Shown: positions 18,532-28,206 of the stretch, piece after piece
How the letters are laid out: each line of letters starts with the position of its first letter
Numbering within the stretch: the first letter of the stretch is position 1
DNA from: Methanococcoides sp. AM1
GTDB taxonomy: Archaea; Halobacteriota; Methanosarcinia; Methanosarcinales; Methanosarcinaceae
Direction: 5' to 3'
DNA length: 64,000 nucleotides
Assembly: GCF_900774055.1 (NCBI RefSeq)
Contig: NZ_CAAGSW010000004.1
Coordinates: forward strand, 310,001 to 374,000
Notes under the pieces: model-generated
Told to the model about the DNA's origin: nothing
Seen by the model: the letters and a program-made list of their open reading frames with translations, nothing else
Database searches by the model: none
Program-made: the position numbers and the translations under genes

Positions 18532-19806
18532 ATGGTAGAAAACAAACTCGAAAGGATCCATGCGGATAGTGCAATGACCTGCTCATTGTGCATGCAGGAG
18601 ATGGAAAACCTATATGATCACCTTGCTATGTCAACAGAAGAGATCGATCTGCTCGACATGCCAAAACGTTCTTTTACAGTACATTTCCCTGTACGCATGG
18701 ATTCCGGAAGAATGAAGATGTTCGTGGGTCACAGGGTTCAATACAATGATGCCAGAGGGCCCACCAAGGGAGGAATACGATATCATCCAGACCTTACCGT
18801 TGAATATCTTAGGGACCTCGCATTCCTGATGTCCATAAAATGTGCTCTTGTTGACATACCATTCGGGGGAGCAAAAGGCGGCATCGTCACCAATACCAAA
18901 GAGCTCAGCCGAGGTGAACTTGAAAGGGTTACCAGGGCCTACATTCGAGAGATCGCTGACTACATCGGACCATTGAAGGATATCCCTGCACCTGATGTAT
19001 ATACCGATGAGCAGATCATGGTATGGATCCTTGACGAGTTCGAAAGGATCAAAAGGGAACACACGCCTTCAATTGTTACCGGGAAACCGATAGAATTAGG
19101 AGGAAGCCAGGTCAGGAAATATTCCACATCCCTTGGAGGCGTCTACATCCTTGAAGCAGCCATGGAAAAAGCCAAACTGGACAAGTCGAACCTTTGTGTT
19201 GCCATTCAGGGATTCGGAAAAGTAGGCTTGAACGCTGCACGCATACTCTATGAAAAAGGATTTACAATATGTGCAGTAAGCGATTCAAGTGGCGGAATAT
19301 ACAAAGAGGAAGGTCTTGACATCATGGAGGTCATAGACCACAAGTACAGGACCGGAAGCGTGATCGATTTCCCGGAGAGCAGGAATATAACCAATGAAGA
19401 ATTGCTGGAATCCGATTGTGAAATACTCATCCCTGCAGCTCTTTCAAAACAGATCAAACGCGAGAACGTGAATGACATAAAAGCAAAAATAATCCTTGAA
19501 CTTGCTAATGCCCCCATTACAATGGATGCAAGCCGAATATTACTTGAAAAATCCGTAATAATCGTACCGGACATACTTGCTAATGCCGGTGGTGTTGTGG
19601 TCAGTTACTTTGAATGGATACAAAACCTCAGTCAGGATTACTGGGAAGAAGACAAAGTTCTGGAAAGACTTCAGCAGAAGATGATAACGGCGTTCGATAA
19701 AGTATATGAGATATGCATGGAACAAGATTGCAGTATGAGGCGAGCAGCATTACAATTCTCAGTTCGCAGGATACTCTACGCTGAAAGACTCCGTGGGAAT
19801 CTTTAA
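18532..19806 (+). CDS. gdhA: Glutamate dehydrogenase (Glu/Leu/Phe/Val dehydrogenase family)
   Basis: The 424-residue protein interconverts glutamate and 2-oxoglutarate plus ammonia with NAD(P). Visible are the substrate region GPTKGGIRYHPD, the catalytic-Lys motif PFGGAKGGI, DIPAPDVYT, and the Rossmann nucleotide site AIQGFGKVGLNAA near residue 225. Length matches hexameric archaeal enzymes. It probably links nitrogen assimilation with the ammonia released by methylamine use, together with the glutamate synthase-like gene at 26636. Confidence 0.92.
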   Translation: MVENKLERIHADSAMTCSLCMQEMENLYDHLAMSTEEIDLLDMPKRSFTVHFPVRMDSGRMKMFVGHRVQYNDARGPTKGGIRYHPDLTVEYLRDLAFLMSIKCALVDIPFGGAKGGIVTNTKELSRGELERVTRAYIREIADYIGPLKDIPAPDVYTDEQIMVWILDEFERIKREHTPSIVTGKPIELGGSQVRKYSTSLGGVYILEAAMEKAKLDKSNLCVAIQGFGKVGLNAARILYEKGFTICAVSDSSGGIYKEEGLDIMEVIDHKYRTGSVIDFPESRNITNEELLESDCEILIPAALSKQIKRENVNDIKAKIILELANAPITMDASRILLEKSVIIVPDILANAGGVVVSYFEWIQNLSQDYWEEDKVLERLQQKMITAFDKVYEICMEQDCSMRRAALQFSVRRILYAERLRGNL

Positions 19807-20007
19807 TGACGTTTATTTCCCACATTCATTTTTGATATTACATTCTCTTTTTTCTTTCTTCATACACTGCAATTAAATACAAATAAAGACCATTTAGAGT
19901 GGCAGATCGTTAACATTACATTAGAGATGATCGAACACTTGAAGCAGCTGGTTCCGGTTAATAAATAATAACTTAGAATTAATGACCGAATTCATGGATG
20001 ATCAATT

Positions 20008-20226
20008 ATGGGAATAATCGACAAAAACCAAAGTATTATAAGTGAGATAGCAGGATTTGCATTCTTCATTGCCAGTATAAGCAATTTTCTTGGTATTAAC
20101 ATACCAGTCCTATCCAACAGTGGTCTTACACTCACTCAAAATATAATATTGTTAGTTCTTGGAGTATATTTGATGACCTACAAGGTACTTTCAAGAGGAC
20201 TGGCTTCTCGAGCCAAAAATAAATAA
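20008..20226 (+). CDS. Small two-helix membrane protein
   Basis: The 72-residue protein has two hydrophobic segments (about residues 12-32 and 43-60) and a basic tail RGLASRAKNK, suggesting both ends are cytoplasmic. No family is recognised. It is followed by a tandem AAAT repeat (about 20219-20241). It stands alone between non-coding stretches of about 200 bases, the downstream one with a run of about 11 T near 20299. Confidence 0.5.
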   Translation: MGIIDKNQSIISEIAGFAFFIASISNFLGINIPVLSNSGLTLTQNIILLVLGVYLMTYKVLSRGLASRAKNK

Positions 20227-20440
20227 ATAAATAAATAAATTGATCCATTTTTGCCATGGACAGGCAATGATATTCAGAAAGATAAATCAATGAGGGATCA
20301 TTTTTTTTTTACCGAACATATCCAGTATTAAAGTACCACAGGTTCGATATGACTTGCTTTTTAGAAAAAACTATATTTCATTTCATTCCAGCAGGGATAT
20401 ATTTTCAAATTATTTCAAAAAAATAAAAATAGCAGAAATC

Positions 20441-20614
20441 TTATTTTCTGCCTACAAAGTAATATACAGCGGCACCAAGGATACCGAATACAAGTGCTAC
20501 AAGTATCCACACCACTTTCATTAAACCGCTTAACCCTTTATTCTGTGTCACTACATCATAGATAACCCAGATAACTGAAACCAATACTATAAGGCCCCAT
20601 ATTGCTTCGAGCAT
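20441..20614 (-). CDS. PLDc_N-type small membrane protein
   Basis: The 57-residue frame starts with ATG 20614 behind a strong GGAGG ribosome site (20624-20628 on the complementary strand). The sequence MLEAIWGLIVLVSVIWVIYD, then KGLSGLMKVVWILVALVFGI and a YYFVGRK end, fits the small PLDc_N family (phospholipase D nuclease N-terminal-like), with two membrane helices. Function is unknown; such proteins are common in archaea and bacteria as stand-alone membrane peptides. It is convergent with the preceding gene. Confidence 0.8.
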   Translation of the reverse strand: MLEAIWGLIVLVSVIWVIYDVVTQNKGLSGLMKVVWILVALVFGILGAAVYYFVGRK

Positions 20615-20741
20615 TTTTATTAACCTCCGATGTTATATTCACATGATTAATATTTAAAATTATCTTAAAATTGATGAGAAAACCATAACAAGCTAGCAAC
20701 CTACTTCCTTTTATACCCATACATCATAAATAAATGAATAT

Positions 20742-21947
20742 ATGGCATCTTCGGACCATCCAATCAAGCGCCAGCTTTACGTCCTCTCCATATCAAAGCT
20801 ATTCAAGGACCTTGCTACCGGAATGCTGGTATTCATACTTCCCTTATACGTTGCGAACATGGACTCCCTGATACTGCAGGATATGCCCGTTGTTCTCAAA
20901 GCGGGACTCGCAACAACTGTCTTCGGGCTGGCAAACTCCATATCCCAACCATATATGGGAAGACTAAGTGAACGACTTGACAGGAGGAAGCTTTTCCTGA
21001 CCATCGGTTACATAGTCTTCGCAATTATCTGTTACACCTATGCGATCTCAGGTTACTTTGAATCAATACTTTTCTTCAGGATGATCCAGGGAATTGCAAT
21101 AGGTGCGACCATTCCCGCCATCGTTACAATGGTCACACATCTCTCTGCGTCAACGGCCAGGGGGCAGGCAATAGGCATCTACTCCACTCTCAGAGGTGCA
21201 GCATTTGGAATCGGTTCAGTGGTCGGTGGTGCTGTTGTAACCTACTATGGATTCGTTGCAGGATTCTACATCAGTGCAGCCCTTGTCCTGTTAAGTACCA
21301 TCCTTATAGTCCTCTTTGTGAAGGAAACAAAAGCACCTGAGATCAAAAAACCGGATGAAAGATCAACTGACGGCCCTTTCATCATCAAGATACTCGCCAT
21401 TGCCATGTTCATGATGCTTGTAGGCATAATGCTCATACTATCCCTCCTGCCTGCCTACCAGACAAGACTTGAAGCAAGCGAGTTCCTGCTCGGGATAGCA
21501 CTATCTGCTTATGTGTTCTCAAGGATCGTATTCCAGGTACCAATAGGTATCCTCTCGGACAGGTTCGGAAGAAAGCTTCCCATAATTGCAGGTATCTTCT
21601 TCAACGCGATAATCGTCTATGGCCTCGGACACGTTGATACCATAAACGCCCTTATCCTGCTGAGATTACTACAGGGTATAGCCATGGCAGCAGTTGAGAC
21701 ACCCCTGCTTGCTCTTGCAGTGGAACTATCGGGCGAGAAAAAGATCAGTAGCAGGATAAGTACTATAACCGGTGCACAGGCAGCAGGAGTAGCAATGGGT
21801 CCTCTGATAGGAGGAGTTTTTGGAGGTTATGTTAGTTTTGAAACACCATTCCACATCAGCAGCCTACTGATCGTCCTATCAGGAATTTTGGTATGGGCTG
21901 CATTAAGGAAGAGCAGTTCCAATACTGGTAATAATGGGATCAAATGA
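20742..21947 (+). CDS. Major facilitator superfamily transporter
   Basis: The 401-residue protein has about 12 membrane segments and the MFS loop 2-3 signature GRLSERLDRRKL near residue 73 and its repeat GILSDRFGRKLP near 272. It begins directly after a TATA-like ATACATCATAAATAAATG. The substrate (drug, sugar or organic acid) cannot be told from sequence. It is convergent with the MBL hydrolase gene, 12 bases apart. Confidence 0.88.
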   Translation: MASSDHPIKRQLYVLSISKLFKDLATGMLVFILPLYVANMDSLILQDMPVVLKAGLATTVFGLANSISQPYMGRLSERLDRRKLFLTIGYIVFAIICYTYAISGYFESILFFRMIQGIAIGATIPAIVTMVTHLSASTARGQAIGIYSTLRGAAFGIGSVVGGAVVTYYGFVAGFYISAALVLLSTILIVLFVKETKAPEIKKPDERSTDGPFIIKILAIAMFMMLVGIMLILSLLPAYQTRLEASEFLLGIALSAYVFSRIVFQVPIGILSDRFGRKLPIIAGIFFNAIIVYGLGHVDTINALILLRLLQGIAMAAVETPLLALAVELSGEKKISSRISTITGAQAAGVAMGPLIGGVFGGYVSFETPFHISSLLIVLSGILVWAALRKSSSNTGNNGIK

Positions 21948-21959
21948 AAAACAGAAAGA

Positions 21960-22796
21960 TCAGGAAAGATCTCCATCCGCTTTCAAATGAGATTCAAAGG
22001 TCCTAACGACCAGTGGATTGACAGGAAAGCCTTCCAATCCAATATCTTCCAGCACTTTTTCCCATGAAACAGATGAGAAGTTCTGAACCGCCTCATGAAC
22101 CTTTTTGACATATTCAATTCCCTCATCGATTGCATTATAGGCATCCTCACCCTCAATTGGATCATCCCACGAGGACAAAAGTACATTCACATCAGACACA
22201 TCCCGAAGTTTCCTGAGTGATGAGAGAACTTGTGCAACATTATCATAGATGGGAATATCCCCCACCAGAGGAATAGAATCCCCGGAGAACAGTACGTTGT
22301 CAGAAGATAACAGTAATGAGATCGAGCCTTTCGAGTGACCTGGAGTGTGAATAAATCTCAGGGACATATCTTTCCCAAGGTTGATCACATCCCCATCCTC
22401 AAGGACACGATCCACTTTCACCGGACCGTCTGTAAGGGTATCAAAATTTGGTATTGGACGCTCCCTGAACTGGATATCAGGATGCTCCATCCACTCTACA
22501 GCATCCCTGTGAGCAGCAACTTTGCATCCTGTTAATTCCTTTATCGCAGGAGTAGAGCCGATGTGATCCGCATGGGAATGCGTCTGCACTATCAGTGAGA
22601 TCTCCTGCGGATCCCTGCCTGTCTTTTTCATGTAGTCGAAGATGAGTTTTTCAGAGGATGCAACACCACAGTCCACAAGGCAAACATTCTTTCCATAGAT
22701 GAGATAAGCATACACAAAGCGCTTGACCACAATACCTGAGTCGGTGGTGAGACTGAAAGGTATCTTAATGGCATGGACATGTTCTGTCACCTGCAT
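21960..22796 (-). CDS. Metallo-beta-lactamase fold hydrolase
   Basis: The 278-residue protein has the metal-binding motif THSHADHIG (HxHxDH), a later His in HTPGHSKGS and Asp in FSGDSIPL, the pattern of glyoxalase II-like hydrolases. The substrate is unknown. The frame begins at ATG 22814, overlapping the stop of the upstream methyltransferase by four bases, but GGGGG just before ATG 22796 (MQVTEHVHAIKIPF) makes the second start more likely. The tight coupling with the methyltransferase suggests one transcript. Confidence 0.85.
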   Translation of the reverse strand: MQVTEHVHAIKIPFSLTTDSGIVVKRFVYAYLIYGKNVCLVDCGVASSEKLIFDYMKKTGRDPQEISLIVQTHSHADHIGSTPAIKELTGCKVAAHRDAVEWMEHPDIQFRERPIPNFDTLTDGPVKVDRVLEDGDVINLGKDMSLRFIHTPGHSKGSISLLLSSDNVLFSGDSIPLVGDIPIYDNVAQVLSSLRKLRDVSDVNVLLSSWDDPIEGEDAYNAIDEGIEYVKKVHEAVQNFSSVSWEKVLEDIGLEGFPVNPLVVRTFESHLKADGDLS

Positions 22797-22810
22797 ATTC
22801 AACCCCCTGT

Positions 22811-23437
22811 TCATTTCTTTGCGATAACAGTTATCCAGTTGTTTTCCGGAACCTCATCGATCTCAACAGAAGAAAAACCTGCACTTTCAAGCATATTCCG
22901 GTAATCCTGGGGTGAGAATATGTTCATCCCGCCAACTTCAGTGAAAGGCGTGTTCCGACCCTCAAAGTTGCTATGCTCGTACATCTCATTGACTATCAGA
23001 AGCATGCCACCATCTTTGAGCACACGTCTGACCTCTTTGAGATCCTCTACGATATCCGGCCAGAAATAGCACGTCTCAAAAGCCGTGACAATATCGAACA
23101 TGTTATCAGGTAGCGGCAACTCTGAGACAGAAGAATGTATTATGGTGACATGTTCACTGTCAACCGCAGTCCTGTTCAACTCGGTAGCAAGACCTACCAT
23201 CTCATTGGAATGGTCTACACCATAAACTTTACCAGCCTCTACAAGATCCGCAAGGATACTCACAGCACGACCACCACCGCAGCCAACATCGAGTATCCAT
23301 GACTCCGGATCAGTGGAAATATGACCAATGCCCCATTTCCACAATTCATAATGGTGCTCGTTCATCTCAATACCAACTTTTTTTCCATCTTCACCTGAAG
23401 GATTTGCATGGATCCTCACAACTTCCTCGATATCCAA
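22811..23437 (-). CDS. Class I SAM-dependent methyltransferase
   Basis: The 208-residue protein has motif I ILDVGCGGGRAVS near residue 48, VYGVDHSNEMV (motif II acid), and FDIVTAFETCYFWPD (motif IV). It resembles UbiE/COQ5-type enzymes of unknown target. Its stop overlaps the alternative start of the MBL hydrolase by four bases. The pair may act on the same small molecule. Confidence 0.85.
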   Translation of the reverse strand: MDIEEVVRIHANPSGEDGKKVGIEMNEHHYELWKWGIGHISTDPESWILDVGCGGGRAVSILADLVEAGKVYGVDHSNEMVGLATELNRTAVDSEHVTIIHSSVSELPLPDNMFDIVTAFETCYFWPDIVEDLKEVRRVLKDGGMLLIVNEMYEHSNFEGRNTPFTEVGGMNIFSPQDYRNMLESAGFSSVEIDEVPENNWITVIAKK

Positions 23438-23483
23438 TCACATCAGCTCCCTATAACCAATTATCATAAGCAATAATTCAAAG

Positions 23484-24224
23484 TCATTTCCAGCCATCAC
23501 ACAAAGGTATCCTGCCCCTGTAGATAATTTCCCTTCCCTCATAGCCGAATACCAGAGGACATACCTTAACGCCGGCATCCATAGCATTCCTGAAAGCAGA
23601 TGCAAGGTCAGGGTCAATTACTTCGTTCGGTGCGAAGCATTGTACATCCTTTCTGAAGATCAGTATGAGGAGAAGTGCTTCATCACCACCCCTAACCGCC
23701 TTTATCAATTCTTCAACATGCCTTTTTCCCCTTGACGTTGGGGCGTCGGGAAATGTTGCTTTCCGACCATTAGTAAGAGTGCATCCTTTTACTTCCACCC
23801 AGATCTTCGTGTTACCTTTCCTCAGGAGGAAATCCAGCCGGCTATCCCCGAACTTCTGCTCAGCTGCAACTGAATCCAGCCCTTCAAGGAAAGGGCAGAT
23901 CTCATTCCTTATAGACCATTCAGCGATCTTGCGATGGAATGCTGAATTTATCAGGATCCAGCCATCTTCAGCTTTAGCAGCAATGACATCCCAGCCTGTC
24001 TTTCGATTAGTATTCGCGGCTTTTTTCAGGAGCAGGTCATTTCCTGTATAAAGCAGGTCTTCAAGTCTTCCGGGATCATGAATGTGGACCTTTTCTTCTC
24101 GTATATCAACAGGAGACCCGGAAATTGATGTTATATCCACTATCCCCAGGAATCGGTTAGGTCTTGACAATAATTTTGCTTCAGCATCCCATGGGATCTC
24201 CAGAACCACTTTTTTTTCAGGCAT
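23484..24224 (-). CDS. sfsA: SfsA family protein (sugar fermentation stimulation protein homologue)
   Basis: The 246-residue protein matches SfsA: RPNRFLGIV near the N-terminus, VHIHDPGRLEDLL, the nuclease-like core SRLDFLLRKG...IWVEVKGCTL, and FPDAPTSRGKRHVEEL. SfsA proteins have an OB-fold plus a nuclease-like domain and an uncertain role. The frame begins at TTG 24266, inside the preceding gene, but ATG 24224 with GGGAAG upstream is the better start. DUF5518 lies 38 bases upstream on the same strand. Confidence 0.9.
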   Translation of the reverse strand: MPEKKVVLEIPWDAEAKLLSRPNRFLGIVDITSISGSPVDIREEKVHIHDPGRLEDLLYTGNDLLLKKAANTNRKTGWDVIAAKAEDGWILINSAFHRKIAEWSIRNEICPFLEGLDSVAAEQKFGDSRLDFLLRKGNTKIWVEVKGCTLTNGRKATFPDAPTSRGKRHVEELIKAVRGGDEALLLILIFRKDVQCFAPNEVIDPDLASAFRNAMDAGVKVCPLVFGYEGREIIYRGRIPLCDGWK

Positions 24225-24262
24225 TATTTGGCTTCCCGGATAATAAAAATGAAAAGGGGAGA

Positions 24263-24610
24263 TCAATTACTATCTGCTACAACTCCACCTACAACACCAC
24301 CGATAATTCCGAATATAGCAGTGTAGATGACAATTACTAAAGTGATGAAAAGACTGGATCCTGCCAGAATAGCACCCATCACAGGAATATCCTTAAGCAG
24401 AAGTGCCAGAGCACCTGAAAGTAAGAATCCGGGAATAGCTGCCAGTAAAGACATCAAAATACCTACTTTAAGGCCACCGAAAGCACCTTCGGAAGCAACA
24501 TACCCTCCGAGAAAACCTCCGAAGAACGGAGAAAGTGCATTTACCAGCGGTACTATATACAGAATGAGCGTGCAACCCAGCCCAATAATTGCTCCTTTTA
24601 TAATATTCAT
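24263..24610 (-). CDS. DUF5518-like glycine-rich membrane protein
   Basis: The 115-residue protein starts MNIIKGAIIGLGCTLIL and has about four membrane segments with many glycines (FFGGFLGGYVASEGAFGGLKVG, GIIGGVVGGVVADS), as in the archaeal DUF5518 family of unknown function. ATG 24610 is preferred to 24655 because AGGAC precedes it and the extra 15 residues are not hydrophobic. It precedes sfsA. Confidence 0.75.
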   Translation of the reverse strand: MNIIKGAIIGLGCTLILYIVPLVNALSPFFGGFLGGYVASEGAFGGLKVGILMSLLAAIPGFLLSGALALLLKDIPVMGAILAGSSLFITLVIVIYTAIFGIIGGVVGGVVADSN

Positions 24611-25065
24611 AAGAACGTGTCCTGTTACTATATCATGCAATATAGGACTAAACATATTATTTAGTTATCTATTGAAAATAAAAAGAACATATGTTATAAA
24701 ATCAAGAGCTGGCACCCATACCGCATCTGAATATATTAACAATGTTTACGCCGTTAACATTTAAATAGTAGTATGTCAATTAGCAATTACTGAAAGACAC
24801 TAGCAAAACCTATTTGAGAATGTCTTTGAGGAAAAACGAATACTACCACCAATTTGAACCTGATGCTGGAATTTCTCAGTATCAGGCTTCATGCCTATTC
24901 CTGTATATACAGTATTTTGTTCAGATCAACCCTTCCTTATATCGATTCTGGCTTATAGCTACCCCAGCCTAGCTCATTTTTATGCGTATTTTCGACCTGG
25001 CCATCAACTTTTGCGAGTAGCAGGAATCCAAAAAGTATAACCTCAAATACAACAATTAATGCTTC
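24611..25065. other. Intergenic region with a 10-bp stem-loop
   Basis: No gene is supported. CCTGATGCTG (24859-24868) pairs with CAGTATCAGG (24877-24886) with one G-T pair and an 8-base loop, a strong hairpin of unknown role. Upstream of tsr3 the sequence AAAAGTATAACC (about 25032-25043) is TATA-like. Confidence 0.4.
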
Positions 25066-25587
25066 ATGGATAAACAGAAAGACAAAAAGTACCACCTTCA
25101 CATTTATCACGCTCGCCAGTGCGATCCGAAAAAATGCACCGGGAAAAAGATGGCACGGTTTGACCTTGCCCGCCTTTTCGACAAGGTACAGAAAATCCCA
25201 CGAGGGTCCATTCTTCTCGACCCGATGGCAGAACAAGCCCTTTCTCCGGCAGACCGGAACGAGCAGAACATAACTGTCCTTGATTGTTCCTGGGAGACAG
25301 TTGAGGAAGTATTCCCACAACTATTGAGATTGCAGCTCAAACACCGTGCACTTCCGTATCTTGTAGCTGCCAATCCTGTAAACTTCGGCAGGCCTTTCAA
25401 ACTCAACTCCGTAGAAGCATTTGCAGCAGCCCTATATATACTTGGTAATAAGGAACAGGCAGAGGAGATCCTTTCAAAGTTCAACTGGGGACATAGTTTC
25501 CTTGAGGTCAATAAAGAGCCGCTTGAAGATTACTCCAAAGCAAAGGACAGTAAGGATATCATCAGGATCCAGGGCGAATACATCTGA
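25066..25587 (+). CDS. tsr3: rRNA 3-amino-3-carboxypropyltransferase Tsr3 (DUF367)
   Basis: The 173-residue protein matches Tsr3/DUF367, which adds an aminocarboxypropyl group from SAM to a small-subunit rRNA nucleotide. Visible are the N-terminal [21 protein letters not shown] with the metal-binding-like RLI segment, [40 protein letters not shown] and the [12 protein letters not shown] end. The length is typical for archaeal members. It stands alone. Confidence 0.9.
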   Translation: MDKQKDKKYHLHIYHARQCDPKKCTGKKMARFDLARLFDKVQKIPRGSILLDPMAEQALSPADRNEQNITVLDCSWETVEEVFPQLLRLQLKHRALPYLVAANPVNFGRPFKLNSVEAFAAALYILGNKEQAEEILSKFNWGHSFLEVNKEPLEDYSKAKDSKDIIRIQGEYI

Positions 25588-25733
25588 TCAATGAAGGAAA
25601 GAGTAATGCATTGGGGCTATTTTTGACAAGGTAACAATACTTTAATAGTATAATAAAGATAGTTTATTTGGGATCTATTTATGGTGCTGCATCACATTTA
25701 TGATCTACACAAATTTATGGGGGAAATTAAAAT

Positions 25734-25955
25734 ATGACAGAGATAGAAATCGATACCAGAGGCGAAACATGCCCTGTTCCTCTTGTAGAATGCCGCAAAG
25801 CTTTGAAGAAGGCATCAGAAGGAGATGAAGTCACTATTCTTGGAACACATCCTGCATCAAAAAAGGAAATACCAATGGCCTGCAAAGCACTGGGGCTTGA
25901 GATCATTGATGTTGAACAAAAAGATGAGGAATGGAAGATAAAGATACGAAGGTAA
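25734..25955 (+). CDS. TusA-like sulfurtransferase
   Basis: The 73-residue protein has the TusA fold and the catalytic motif CPVPLVE with Cys13. TusA proteins carry persulfide sulfur for tRNA thiolation, molybdenum cofactor or other sulfur chemistry. A GGGGGAAATTAAAAT leader precedes ATG 25734. A DsrE-like gene follows 15 bases later, the typical TusA-DsrE pairing, and two rubredoxin genes come next. Confidence 0.88.
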   Translation: MTEIEIDTRGETCPVPLVECRKALKKASEGDEVTILGTHPASKKEIPMACKALGLEIIDVEQKDEEWKIKIRR

Positions 25956-25970
25956 CGTTTGGGGGTTACT

Positions 25971-26408
25971 ATGACCGATACTGCAGAGACTACTGATAAA
26001 GCTGTCATCATTGTCCATAGTGGGGATATGGACAAACTATACAGCGCCCTTATAATTGGCAATGGAGCACTTGCAATGGGAATGGATGTTTCCATGTACT
26101 TTACTTTCTGGGGACTCCAGAGACTCAAGAAAGGCGGGCTTGAAAAGGGACCTTTGTCCAAGATGCACATGCTGGGACTTGGAAAGTGGATGATAAACAA
26201 ACGCATGAAAGCAGCAAATGTTGCTTCTCTTGAAAAGCTCATGAACGACTACAAGGAACTGGGTGGAAGGATACTCGCTTGTGAGATGACCATGGAGATC
26301 ATGGGAGTAAAAGCCGAAGAGCTTCGTACTGAATGGATCGATGAGTACGGTGCAGTGGGAACCTATGTCAATGAGGCAAGAGATGCGAAAATAACACTGT
26401 TCATTTAA
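25971..26408 (+). CDS. DsrE/DsrEFH-like sulfur-relay protein
   Basis: The 145-residue protein has AVIIVHSGDMDKLYSALIIGNGALAMG, then MDVSMYFTFWGL, as in DsrE-like proteins of the peroxiredoxin-like group, and a single conserved-type Cys in GGRILACEMTMEIMG. Such proteins accept sulfur from TusA-like partners. The frame begins at TTG 25959, but ATG 25971 with GGGGG upstream is more likely. It probably forms an operon with tusA and the rubredoxin genes. Confidence 0.82.
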   Translation: MTDTAETTDKAVIIVHSGDMDKLYSALIIGNGALAMGMDVSMYFTFWGLQRLKKGGLEKGPLSKMHMLGLGKWMINKRMKAANVASLEKLMNDYKELGGRILACEMTMEIMGVKAEELRTEWIDEYGAVGTYVNEARDAKITLFI

Positions 26409-26429
26409 ATAAAAGTTAACAACGGGAGT

Positions 26430-26600
26430 ATGAGTGAAATGGCAGGATATAAGTGTAATGTGTGCAATGTTTTTGAATACGATGATACAGAAGGCAACGC
26501 TGAAATGGGCATTGCGCCGGGTACAAAACCGGAAGATTTCCCGGATGACTGGAAATGCCCTATATGTGGTGCCGACAAAAGCCACCAGATGCCTGTCTGA
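26430..26600 (+). CDS. Rubredoxin
   Basis: The 56-residue protein has the two rubredoxin Cys pairs, [12 protein letters not shown] and [12 protein letters not shown], that hold one iron. It differs from a classical rubredoxin in having Asn after the first pair (CNVCN rather than CxxCG). The start has CGGGAG upstream. It is a one-electron carrier, probably for the neighbouring sulfur or glutamate synthase proteins. The next gene encodes a nearly identical rubredoxin domain, so the pair arose by duplication. Confidence 0.9.
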   Translation: MSEMAGYKCNVCNVFEYDDTEGNAEMGIAPGTKPEDFPDDWKCPICGADKSHQMPV

Positions 26601-26635
26601 TACTTTTTTACCTGATAAAAGGAGGCTTTTTCGGG

Positions 26636-28126
26636 ATGACCGAATACCGATGTAACGTGTGTGGTGCCTTTGAATATGATGATACAAGGGGAGATTCGAA
26701 CACCGACATAAAACCCGGAACAAAGCCGGAAGATTTTCCGGATGACTGGCGGTGCCCCATATGTGGTGCTGACAAGAACCACCAGATGCCTGTCGAAAAA
26801 AAAGAGATCGAGGAGGTCACCTCCGAAGAAATAGTCACCTGTCCGAAATGCGGTACAAAGAGCAAGATAACTATATCTGAATTTGGGAAAGTAGATATCA
26901 GCGGCTATCTGGGAGAGTGGAGAAGGACTTCTGACATCACTGAACCCTACATGGAAGACATCCATAAGATATCAGTAACCGGTGAATCGATCCTTGAGCC
27001 GATGAGGACACAACAGGCTGTACTGTCATGGAACGATATCCTTATTAGAGGAGCACAGCTTGCAAAGATACCTCTTAACGAGGATGAAGCTGTTAACACT
27101 AAAACTATCATAGGACCAAAAGCAAAACACCCGCTTGTCATTGAAACTCCTGTGTTCATTACCCATATGTCATATGGCGCATTATCCAGTGAAATAAAGC
27201 AGGCCCTTGCAATGGGAAGTGCTGCTGTAAAAACTGCAATGTGTTCCGGAGAAGGTGGGATCCTTAAAGAGAGCATGGAGAAAGCTCACAAGTATATTTT
27301 TGAATATGTACCTAACAAATACAGCGCCACCGAAGAGAACCTGAAGAAAGTGGATGCTATCGAGATCAAGATCGGACAATCCGCAAAGCCTGGCATGGGC
27401 GGACACCTGCCTGCCGAGAAGGTAACACATGAATTAGCGGAGATCAGAGGATTCCCTGAAGGCACTGACATCGTAAGCCCGGCACATTTTGATGATATCA
27501 GAAGCAAGGAAGAACTGAAAGCAAAGGTCGATTGGCTGAGAGAGACCTCCGGAGGCAAGCCCATAGGCATCAAGATGGCAGCAGGAAATATAGAAGCTGA
27601 CCTTGAAGTTGCTGTCTACGCAGGACCTGATTTCATTACCATTGACGGAAGACCCGGAGCAACTGCTGCTGCACTAAAATTTGTCAAGAACTCAACATCG
27701 ATACCTACGATATTCGCACTTTACCGTGCAAGGAAGTTCCTTGATGAAAAAGGCATAAAGGATATTTCACTGATAATTACAGGCGGTCTGCGTGTATCTT
27801 CCGATCTTGCAAAAGCACTGGCACTAGGTGCAGATGCCATTGCCATAGGCACAGCAGCGCTCATGGCATGTGCCTGCCAGCAATACAGGCAATGCGATAC
27901 CGGCAAATGTCCGGTCGGGGTCACAACACAGAACCCTGAACTTCGTTCCAGACTTAAGATCGACATTTCCGCGAAGAAACTTGAGAACTTCCTGAGAGTG
28001 TCCACCAAAGAGCTTGAGAATTTCGCAAGGCTCACAGGAAATGATGATGTTCATAAGTTGAGCATCACTGACCTTTGCACCACAAATTCCGAAATTTCAG
28101 ATCATACGGACATCGAACATGTATGA
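26636..28126 (+). CDS. Rubredoxin-fused glutamate synthase, FMN domain (GltB-like)
   Basis: The 496-residue protein begins with a rubredoxin domain (YRCNVCG near residue 5, [12 protein letters not shown] near 38), followed by a [10 protein letters not shown] zinc-ribbon-like piece near 70 and then the glutamate synthase FMN/Fe-S domain: [29 protein letters not shown], and the cluster [17 protein letters not shown]. The glutaminase domain is absent, as in archaeal-type proteins. AAAGGAGG precedes ATG 26636. Rubredoxin as an internal electron donor is inferred. It may be part of ammonia assimilation or redox control. Confidence 0.88.
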   Translation: MTEYRCNVCGAFEYDDTRGDSNTDIKPGTKPEDFPDDWRCPICGADKNHQMPVEKKEIEEVTSEEIVTCPKCGTKSKITISEFGKVDISGYLGEWRRTSDITEPYMEDIHKISVTGESILEPMRTQQAVLSWNDILIRGAQLAKIPLNEDEAVNTKTIIGPKAKHPLVIETPVFITHMSYGALSSEIKQALAMGSAAVKTAMCSGEGGILKESMEKAHKYIFEYVPNKYSATEENLKKVDAIEIKIGQSAKPGMGGHLPAEKVTHELAEIRGFPEGTDIVSPAHFDDIRSKEELKAKVDWLRETSGGKPIGIKMAAGNIEADLEVAVYAGPDFITIDGRPGATAAALKFVKNSTSIPTIFALYRARKFLDEKGIKDISLIITGGLRVSSDLAKALALGADAIAIGTAALMACACQQYRQCDTGKCPVGVTTQNPELRSRLKIDISAKKLENFLRVSTKELENFARLTGNDDVHKLSITDLCTTNSEISDHTDIEHV

Positions 28127-28206
28127 GATCTGATGCATATAATCAAAAATAAGGTTATAAAGCAGACCTATAAAGTAAAGCCATAAAATAAACCCGGGGG
28201 GGTTAT

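Noticed and set aside
20219-20241. CRISPR-like or origin repeat
   Set aside because: It is a simple AAAT tandem repeat with no spacers; no CRISPR array was seen in the window.
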